Shown here one piece after another: positions 32,025-39,287 of a stretch of 39,287 nucleotides of DNA; position 1 is the stretch's first letter, and every line of letters begins with the position of its first letter. The DNA is from Nitrosospira sp. 56-18 (GTDB lineage Bacteria > Pseudomonadota > Gammaproteobacteria > Burkholderiales > Nitrosomonadaceae). Location of the stretch: contig MKVR01000028.1 in the NCBI GenBank assembly GCA_001899235.1, positions 1-39,287 of the forward strand, read 5' to 3'. Under the pieces are notes generated by a model. The model did not search any database and was not told the origin of the DNA. It saw only the letters and a list, made by a program, of their open reading frames with translations. Made by a program: the position numbers and the translations under genes.

Positions 32025-33997
32025 GCAATCGCCGAAACAGCGATGACGGCGACCGTTTCCGCGTTCGTCCAGGCGCGCCGAAGCAGCGCGGCCAGGCCTT
32101 CGTATCGCAGGTATTGCGGCAGGCCAGTAAGGTTGCGAACTCAACCGGTCGCAAGCCGGGTAAGACACCCGGATCGCGCCTGGGGCGCGGCCATGTGGCG
32201 GCGCGTTTCACAGGGCAGTCACTATCTGCGACCTCCCGGCGCGTCACGGTCAAGGTGCGGCTGGTCTACCTCAAGCAGGCCGGTGCGCGCTCGACCATCA
32301 CCCACCTGCACTACATCGAGCGCGAGGGTGTCGGCCGCGAGCAGGACACCGGCAAGGCCTATGGGCCAATGATCGACGAAGCGGACCTACCTGCCTTCGG
32401 GGAACGTGGTCGGGAAGATCGGCATCAGTTCCGCTTGATCGTTTCGCCCGAGGATGCCGAACAGCTCGACGATCTGCGCACCTATACCCGCCATCTGATG
32501 GGCCGCATGGAAGCCGATTTGGGCACGCGCCTGGATTGGGTTGCGGTGAACCACTGGAACACCGACAACCCACATACACATATCGTGCTGCGTGGCAAGG
32601 ACGACACAGGCAAAGACCTCATCATTTCGCAGGCGTACATCACCCGAGGCATGCGTGAGCGTGCCGCGGAACTGTCCACTGAATGGTTGGGGCCGCGCAC
32701 CGAGCTGGAGATCCAGCGCACCTTGTTGCGCGAGGTCAATCAGGAGCGGTGGACCAGCCTGGACCGCATACTGCAACGCGAAGCGCGGGATGGCCTGAAC
32801 CATATCGATCAACCTGCCAGCGACCCGAAGCTGCGACAGCAGCGTGTGCTGCTAGTCGGCCGCCTGCAACGGCTGCAACGCATGGGGCTGGCGACCGAGC
32901 AGCAGCCTGGCGTATGGGCCGTCCATGCCGAGGCTGAGCCAACCCTGCGGGCCATGGGCGAGCGCGGCGACATCATCCGCACCATGCAGCGGGCCATGGG
33001 CGGTGCACAGCGCGACCTGGCCGTGTTCCAGCCCGGCGAGGATGGCCGCTCCGTCATCGGCCGCGTGGCCGGCAAGGGCTTTGCCGACGAGCTGTACGAC
33101 AAGGGCTATCTGATCGTCGATGGCACCGACGGCAAGGCGCACTATGTCGTGCTGCCGCCCAGGACGGAACTGGAACAGTACCCGAGCGGCGCAGTGGTGG
33201 AGGTGAAAGGCTCAGCCGCCGTGCACGCGGCGGACAAGACCATCGCCGCGCTGGCCGCCGATGGTCTATACCACGCCGACCATCACCTGGCCGTTGCCAA
33301 GGCGCAGGCCCAATCCCAGCCTACAGCCGAGCGCGATCCAAGCGAAGTGGTCGATGCCCATATCCGGCGACTGGAAGCCCTGCGCCGGGCCGGCATCGTG
33401 GAGTGGTTGGCCGAGGGCGTCTGGCAGGTGCCCGACGACTTGCCCGAGCGCGGTCGCCAGTACGACACGCAGCGCCTGGGCGGCGGTGTTGCGGTGGAAC
33501 TGAAATCACACCTACCCATAGAGTTGCAGGCGCGAGTGATGGGCGCGACCTGGTTGGACCAACAGTTGATTGGCGGCGGCAAGGGCTTGCGCGATCTGGG
33601 CTTCGGCAGTGAGGTCAAAGATGCACTGCAACAACGTGCCGACTTCCTGGTCGAACAGGGGCTGGCCGAGAAGCGCGGACAGCGCGTGATCCTGGCTCGG
33701 AACCTGCTGGCGACGCTGTGCGGGCGTGGACTGGCGCAGGCCGCGCAGGACATTGCCGCCGAAACCGGCCTGGAGCATCGCCCGGTGTCCGATGGGCAGC
33801 GCGTGACGGGTATCTACCGCCGTAGCGTCATGCTCACCAGCGGGCGCTACGCGATGCTCGATGATGGGATGGGCTTCAGTCTGGTTCCGTGGAAACCGGT
33901 GATCGAGCAACGGCTGGGGCAGCGGATTGCTGCGACGGTACGTGGTGGTGGAGTGTCGTGGGAAATTGGGCGACAGCGCATGCCGTCTATGGGGTGA
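32021..33997 (+). CDS. VirD2/DUF3363-type relaxase
   Basis: 658 residues from ATG 32021, which overlaps the previous stop. The N-terminus is basic ([20 protein letters not shown]). The relaxase domain has [20 protein letters not shown] and [20 protein letters not shown], and the His cluster H178, H185, H187 in [19 protein letters not shown], the metal-binding motif of MobP/VirD2-type enzymes. Then [40 protein letters not shown] and a long DUF3363 C-terminal half ([40 protein letters not shown]). Known role: nick oriT and pilot the strand into the recipient. The last residues (RQRMPSMG, stop at 33995-33997) touch the junction with transposon-derived DNA, so the natural C-terminus may be slightly changed. 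Confidence 0.92.
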   Translation: MSNRRNSDDGDRFRVRPGAPKQRGQAFVSQVLRQASKVANSTGRKPGKTPGSRLGRGHVAARFTGQSLSATSRRVTVKVRLVYLKQAGARSTITHLHYIEREGVGREQDTGKAYGPMIDEADLPAFGERGREDRHQFRLIVSPEDAEQLDDLRTYTRHLMGRMEADLGTRLDWVAVNHWNTDNPHTHIVLRGKDDTGKDLIISQAYITRGMRERAAELSTEWLGPRTELEIQRTLLREVNQERWTSLDRILQREARDGLNHIDQPASDPKLRQQRVLLVGRLQRLQRMGLATEQQPGVWAVHAEAEPTLRAMGERGDIIRTMQRAMGGAQRDLAVFQPGEDGRSVIGRVAGKGFADELYDKGYLIVDGTDGKAHYVVLPPRTELEQYPSGAVVEVKGSAAVHAADKTIAALAADGLYHADHHLAVAKAQAQSQPTAERDPSEVVDAHIRRLEALRRAGIVEWLAEGVWQVPDDLPERGRQYDTQRLGGGVAVELKSHLPIELQARVMGATWLDQQLIGGGKGLRDLGFGSEVKDALQQRADFLVEQGLAEKRGQRVILARNLLATLCGRGLAQAAQDIAAETGLEHRPVSDGQRVTGIYRRSVMLTSGRYAMLDDGMGFSLVPWKPVIEQRLGQRIAATVRGGGVSWEIGRQRMPSMG

Positions 33998-34011
33998 TTC
34001 GATTTGACTCC

Positions 34012-34488
34012 CAGCCGCAAAATCTCATCCCAATGATCGCGGATGTGTTTGATGTTGAGCGTGCCGCCGATCATGGGCTTGAGCGCGTCATATCCAGCTT
34101 CGCCCTTGGGGATGTAAATCTTGGTGTCGCCCAGGTCACGGAAGCGTGGCGCGAAGCGGAACCCCAGCAAGTGCATCAGGCCAAAGACGTGATCGGTGAA
34201 GCCTGCCGTGTCGGTGTAGTGCTCCTCGATCCGTAAATCCGACTCGTGATACAGCAGGCCATTGAGAACATAGGTCGAATCGCGCACACCGACATTGACA
34301 CTGAATGGCGCGTACTGGTCGGAAATGTGCGTATAGAACAGGCGTCCTGGCTCCACGCCGTAGTTGGGATTGATGTGGCCGGTGCTTTCGGCCTTGCTAC
34401 CAGCACGGAAGCGCTGACCGTCCGATGACGATGTGGTGCCGTCGCCCCAATTCCCAGCAAAGGGCTGCTGGAACTGCGCATGACATAG
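34012..34488 (-). pseudogene. Tn3/Tn21-family transposase (tnpA) internal fragment
   Basis: A minus-strand frame reads [115 protein letters not shown], a well-conserved part of the DDE region of Tn21-like transposases. Homology begins near 34488, directly after the DUF3330 gene body, and stops at about 34012 after ILRL; the relaxase stop lies 15 bp further. Compared with my memory of the family, the APF...VNVG stretch lacks about three residues. Both N- and C-terminal parts are lost, so it is non-functional. Confidence 0.88.
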
Positions 34489-34678
34489 TTGAGTCGCCAG
34501 CGGCAGGTGTCGTGTCGGTTTCGGCCAAGGCCTTGGAGCGGGCCTGGAAGCGTTCATAGCAATCAAGTCCGCAGAAATGTTCGACGAATTCCGCGCTTTT
34601 CGTTGTGAAAGCGGCATCGAGCGGAATTTCCTTGCAACAAACACAGCAATTAATGATGGTCAGGTCGTTTGCATTCAT
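34397..34678 (-). CDS. DUF3330 protein of mer transposons, C-terminus replaced
   Basis: 93 residues. [55 protein letters not shown] is the small cysteine-rich (CVCC, FCGLDC) DUF3330 protein encoded after merE in Tn21-like elements. After about residue 62 the frame runs into out-of-frame tnpA sequence ([17 protein letters not shown]), so the natural C-terminal tail is replaced by junk from the deletion joint. The zinc-ribbon-like part is intact; function unknown. Confidence 0.82.
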   Translation of the reverse strand: MNANDLTIINCCVCCKEIPLDAAFTTKSAEFVEHFCGLDCYERFQARSKALAETDTTPAAGDSTMSCAVPAALCWELGRRHHIVIGRSALPCW

Positions 34679-34742
34679 GGTGACACTCCTCCAAGCTGGT
34701 AGTGACGCTCAAGCCGCCAGCTTTCGGCTGATTGGGAAGCGG

Positions 34743-34979
34743 TCACAATCTTCCCTTGAAGGCCCGAAGCAGCCGCGCCACGGACAGGACAAATAAGCCG
34801 GTCAGCGCGAGAGCTGCAACACCCCAGTGCTCCCCGATGAAAGCGCCGGCGGTCGTGCCAGCAAGCACAGCGGCGAGAATCGGCAGATGGCAGGGACAGG
34901 TGAGCACGGCCAGCGCGCCCCACAGGTAGCCGGTGAATGGCGTGTGCGTCTCGACCGGCATGCGCTCGGGACTGTTCAT
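34743..34979 (-). CDS. merE: MerE, broad mercury transport membrane protein
   Basis: 78 residues. [78 protein letters not shown]. Two membrane helices and the CPCH cysteine pair are diagnostic. Known: membrane protein that helps take up Hg(II) and methylmercury. Its ATG overlaps the merD stop (ATGA at 34976-34979). Last gene of the classic merTPCADE operon. Confidence 0.95.
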   Translation of the reverse strand: MNSPERMPVETHTPFTGYLWGALAVLTCPCHLPILAAVLAGTTAGAFIGEHWGVAALALTGLFVLSVARLLRAFKGRL

Positions 34980-35341
34980 GGCAAACTCTCCGCTTGCCGT
35001 GCCGGCCCGGTTGGCATTTCGGCCAACTGCATTTCGAGGCTGGCCAGGGCCTCGCGCTGGCGTTCGACGAACTGACGCAGCACGGCAAGCTGCACGGCCG
35101 CACCGTCGCCGTCCGCAGCATCCAGCGCTCGATACAGCCGCGCCAGTGCGTCCAGGCCGATGCCTGCCTCAAAGGCGGCTCGCACGAAGCACAGGCGTTG
35201 CAAGGCGGCGGCGTCGAACAAGCCGTAGCCACCCGTGGTGCATGCGACCGGCCGCAACAATCCCCGCAGCATGTAGTCGCGCACCACATGCACACTCACA
35301 CCGGCATCATGGGCCAGATGGGACACCGTGTAGGCGTTCAT
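34976..35341 (-). CDS. merD: MerD, secondary regulator of the mer operon
   Basis: 121 residues from ATG 35341. [81 protein letters not shown] MerR-like winged helix with a short dimer helix and without the Hg-binding cysteine set of MerR. Known: binds the same operator with MerR and down-regulates expression when Hg is gone. It follows merA by 17 bp. Confidence 0.95.
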   Translation of the reverse strand: MNAYTVSHLAHDAGVSVHVVRDYMLRGLLRPVACTTGGYGLFDAAALQRLCFVRAAFEAGIGLDALARLYRALDAADGDGAAVQLAVLRQFVERQREALASLEMQLAEMPTGPARQAESLP

Positions 35342-35358
35342 CGAACCCCTCCTTTTCC

Positions 35359-37511
<2,153 letters not shown>

Positions 37512-37539
37512 GTGTCGCTCCCGAGTCAGGTTTAGCGGA

Positions 37540-37815
37540 TCAGCGCTTGACGCTGGACGCATAGCCCGCATCTTCGGTCGCCTTGGTCAGCTTCTGGACG
37601 TTGGTTTTGGCATCATCAAAGGTGACGACGGCCTCGCGCTTGTCGAAGTTCACGTCGGTCTTGCTGACGCCATCCACTTTCGAGATGGCCTTTTTGACTG
37701 TGATCGGACAGGCGGCGCAGGTCATGCCCGGCACCGACAGCGTGACGGTCTGGGTGGCGGCCCACACGGGGGCAATAACGGCGGCGAGAGCGAGGGAGGC
37801 AAACAGTTTTTTCAT
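37540..37815 (-). CDS. merP: MerP, periplasmic mercury-binding protein
   Basis: 91 residues from ATG 37815. Signal peptide MKKLFASLALAAVIAPVWA, then an HMA fold with GMTCAACPITV (the Cys pair that binds Hg(II)) and YASSVKR at the end. Passes Hg(II) to MerT/MerC in the inner membrane. It follows merT by 13 bp. Confidence 0.96.
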   Translation of the reverse strand: MKKLFASLALAAVIAPVWAATQTVTLSVPGMTCAACPITVKKAISKVDGVSKTDVNFDKREAVVTFDDAKTNVQKLTKATEDAGYASSVKR

Positions 37816-37828
37816 GGCGAACTCCTGA

Positions 37829-38179
37829 TTAGTAAAAAAATGGCACAACATAGGGGAAACCGAGCGCGACCAAGACCAGCGCGGCCACGATCCAGAAAAT
37901 GAGCTTGTAGGTGGTCCGCACCTGCGGAATGGCGCACACCTCGCCCGGCTTGCATGCCTGCACTGGCCGGAAAATGCGCCGCCAGGCGAAGAACATCGCG
38001 ACCAGCGCCGCGCCGATGAAAACCGGACGATACGGCTCCAGTACCGTCAGGTTGCCGATCCAGGCACCACTGAAGCCCAAGGCGATCAGAACCAGCGGCC
38101 CAAGGCAGCAGGCCGAAGCGAGAAGGGCAGCCAGTCCGCCGGCGAAGAGAGCACCGCGCCCGTTTTGTGGTTCAGTCAT
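37829..38179 (-). CDS. merT: MerT, mercuric ion transporter
   Basis: 116 residues from ATG 38179. Helix 1 has ALLASACCLGPLVLIALG with the CC pair; helix 2 is RPVFIGAALVAMFFAWRRIF; the loop has CKPGEVCAIPQ, the second Cys pair; helix 3 is LIFWIVAALVLVALGFPYVV. First gene of the Hg-induced operon. Inner-membrane uptake of Hg(II) from MerP to MerA. Confidence 0.97.
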   Translation of the reverse strand: MTEPQNGRGALFAGGLAALLASACCLGPLVLIALGFSGAWIGNLTVLEPYRPVFIGAALVAMFFAWRRIFRPVQACKPGEVCAIPQVRTTYKLIFWIVAALVLVALGFPYVVPFFY

Positions 38180-38213
38180 GCTTTGTCCTATCGAAAATGG
38201 AATGAGTAGCGTA

Positions 38214-38244
38214 ACCTTACTTCCGTAGTCATGTACGGAGTCAA
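38214..38244 (-). promoter_or_regulatory. mer operator/promoter (PT), MerR-controlled
   Basis: On the minus strand: -35 TTGACT (38239-38244), 19-bp spacer with the dyad TCCGTA-CATGAC-TACGGA, -10 TAAGGT (38214-38219). The over-long 19-bp spacer is the hallmark of MerR activation by DNA untwisting. The dyad centre is CATGAC where the Tn21/Tn501 operator, as I recall it, has a seventh paired base. The merR gene reads away on the other strand. Confidence 0.93.
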
Positions 38245-38249
38245 GCGAT

Positions 38250-38678
38250 ATGCAAACTATTTTTGGGAATCTGACCATTGGCGCTTTTGCCAGGGCGGCC
38301 GCGGTCAATGTGGAGACCATCCGGTTCTATCAGCGCAAGGGCTTGTTGCCTGAGCCGGACAAGCCCTATGGCAGCATTCGCCGGTATGGCGAGGCGGATG
38401 TAACACGGGTGCGGTTCGTGAAATCGGCTCAGCGGCTGGGCTTTAGCCTGGATGAAATCGCCGAACTACTCAGATTGGACGATGGCACGCACTGCGATGA
38501 AGCCAGCCACCTGGCCGAGCACAAACTTCAGGACGTGCGCGAAAAGATGGCCGACCTGGCGCGCATGGAAGCCGTGCTATCCGAACTTGTGTGCGCCTGC
38601 CATGCACGGAAGGGGAATGTTTCCTGTCCGCTGATTGCGTCGCTGCAAGAGAACCGCACAGTGCTAACTACCCCTTAA
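38250..38678 (+). CDS. merR: MerR, Hg(II)-responsive transcriptional regulator
   Basis: 142 residues. [80 protein letters not shown]. The three Hg-ligating cysteines are present: C82 (GTHC), C117 (second C of VCAC) and C126 (NVSC). Divergent from merT and sharing its operator. Represses without Hg, activates with Hg. The C-terminal tail ([12 protein letters not shown]) differs from Tn501/Tn21 MerR, and its stop codon lies inside the transposon's terminal inverted repeat. Confidence 0.96.
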   Translation: MQTIFGNLTIGAFARAAAVNVETIRFYQRKGLLPEPDKPYGSIRRYGEADVTRVRFVKSAQRLGFSLDEIAELLRLDDGTHCDEASHLAEHKLQDVREKMADLARMEAVLSELVCACHARKGNVSCPLIASLQENRTVLTTP

Positions 38679-38711
38679 CGTACGATTTTTCCCGTTTCGT
38701 GAGCTGACCCC
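38674..38711 (-). repeat. 38-bp terminal inverted repeat of the mer transposon
   Basis: Read inward on the minus strand it begins GGGGTCAGCTCACGAAACGG and ends AAAATCGTACGTTAAG, matching the Tn21-subgroup pattern (GGGG start, ACG-TAAG end, length 38). The inner end overlaps the merR stop codon (38676-38678). The opposite repeat is absent at the relaxase junction. Confidence 0.88.
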
Positions 38712-38752
38712 GTTTACACCACTGCATTCCGAAACTGTTACACAGTTTTCTC

Positions 38753-38784
38753 TTGACTCTGGAGTGCACTCCAAGGTCTATCAT
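38753..38784 (+). promoter_or_regulatory. MerR-family-type promoter of the P-type ATPase gene
   Basis: -35 TTGACT (38753-38758) and -10 TATCAT (38779-38784) separated by a 20-bp spacer that contains the palindrome GGAGTGCACTCC (38761-38772). The long spacer and ACTCTGGAGT-type half site resemble ZntR/CadR/PbrR operators rather than the mer operator, pointing to induction by Zn, Cd or Pb. Confidence 0.75.
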
Positions 38785-38912
38785 TGAAACATCGCGGCAT
38801 CAAACAACCGTGGCCTGCCCGCCGATCGGGCCAAAGGAAGACGCGTGTCGGCTGCGCCGCGCACAGGCTTCGGGTGTCATCGAAGATGTCCACCACTCAA
38901 TGAGGTACCGTC

Positions 38913-39287
38913 ATGACTGTCACAACGACCGCTGAATCTGCTCCACGTTTTTGGAGCGAGGAGCCGTCCAGCCTGCCCGGCCGGCGGCGCATCCGCGCGC
39001 GCATCGGGGGATTGCACTGCTCGCTGTGCACCGGCACGATCGAAAAGGCGCTGGGCAAGCGACCTGGCGTCGACAAGGTCGCGGTCAGCTTAACCCACGA
39101 ACAGGCGCTGATTGAGTACGACCCGAGCGTGGCACGCGCCGAGGACTTGCTCCAGACGCTGAAGGACATCGGCTACACGGTCTCCGATCCGCGCAAGCTG
39201 CGTTCATATGATGAGGAAGAGCGCACGTTGGTGCGCGAGCGCGGGCGCTTCGTGATCGCCCTGGCGGCCAGCATTGCCTCAATGGGC
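38913..39287 (+). CDS. heavy-metal translocating P-type ATPase, N-terminal part (cut by the window edge)
   Basis: The first 125 residues, with no stop before the end of the window; GAGG lies 8 nt upstream of the ATG. A single HMA domain (about 24-90) with the motif GLHCSLCTGTIEKAL (CxxC pair), VSLTHEQALIEYDPSVARA and TLKDIGYTVSDPRKLRSYDE, then a charged linker and the start of the first membrane helix (FVIALAASIASMG). This is the N-terminus of a P1B-type ATPase that exports soft or borderline metals from the cytoplasm. The substrate is not determinable from this part; the promoter suggests Zn/Cd/Pb. It lies outside the mer transposon, so it is separate cargo. Confidence 0.85.
   Translation, partial: MTVTTTAESAPRFWSEEPSSLPGRRRIRARIGGLHCSLCTGTIEKALGKRPGVDKVAVSLTHEQALIEYDPSVARAEDLLQTLKDIGYTVSDPRKLRSYDEEERTLVRERGRFVIALAASIASMG

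Noticed and set aside
31519..32253. 244-codon minus-strand frame over the traF-relaxase joint
   Set aside because: Antisense to the relaxase start and to the coupled 173-codon ORF; Arg/Pro/Cys-rich composition typical of shadow frames.

Overview
The window is GC-rich bacterial DNA, most likely betaproteobacterial. It splits into about 13.8 kb of host chromosome and about 25.5 kb of an integrative and conjugative element (ICE) that runs off the right edge. The host side carries a DUF748/AsmA-like protein, a large MscS channel, SelO, an O-acetylhomoserine sulfhydrylase and several small exported proteins. A Nitrosospira-like host would fit the gene style, but nothing seen here proves the genus.

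Host part (1-13785). In order: a 5'-truncated DUF748 protein; a HigB/HigA-like toxin-antitoxin pair with a palindromic operator; an IS3-family remnant; a MscS-family channel; a DUF4142 periplasmic protein; a RelB/RelE-like toxin-antitoxin pair with its own dyad; MetY; a glycine-rich exported protein; a REP/MITE-like hairpin; a glycine-zipper lipoprotein; a small unknown protein; SelO; and an unknown lipoprotein. A 22-bp sequence occurs twice (2263, 7401) and may be a mobile-element end.

ICE part (13786 to the end). The order int, accessory genes, DUF932, ParB-like, DUF736, XRE, DUF2958, DUF6499-DUF2285, AlpA-like, RepA, ParA, DUF2840, TraF peptidase, relaxase matches the Tn4371-like ICE backbone. 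An 8-bp TTTTTTAT lies 175 bp before int and fits the TTTTTYAT attachment core recalled for that family, so it is the candidate attL. Cargo next to int is a YhcG-type nuclease (ATGA-coupled to int) and, on the opposite strand, a putative defence operon: a Cap4/DUF4297-like nuclease-effector, a middle component and a DUF3732 Rad50-like ATPase (an ABC three-component system), followed by an Abi_C/HEPN protein. Control and maintenance features include an apparently pre-fused FseA-like activator, a 35-bp near-perfect palindrome over its stop codon, an AlpA/RdfS-like factor, and a set of three iterons (23-24 bp period) with AT-rich repeats between repA and parA that looks like a replication origin. 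From parA to the relaxase, six ORFs are joined by five consecutive 4-nt ATGA overlaps. One of them is an odd Cys/Arg-rich protein whose DNA is full of inverted repeats and may hold oriT.

Right end (34012-39287). A mercury-resistance transposon of the Tn21 type (merR | T P C A D E plus a DUF3330 ORF) has landed just after the relaxase gene. It keeps one 38-bp terminal repeat, which overlaps the merR stop, but its transposase is a roughly 160-codon internal fragment, so it looks immobile. Beyond it starts a heavy-metal P-type ATPase gene, cut by the window edge, behind a promoter with the 20-bp spacer and dyad typical of MerR-family (ZntR/CadR/PbrR-like) control. The trb/traG transfer genes and attR expected for the ICE are outside the window.
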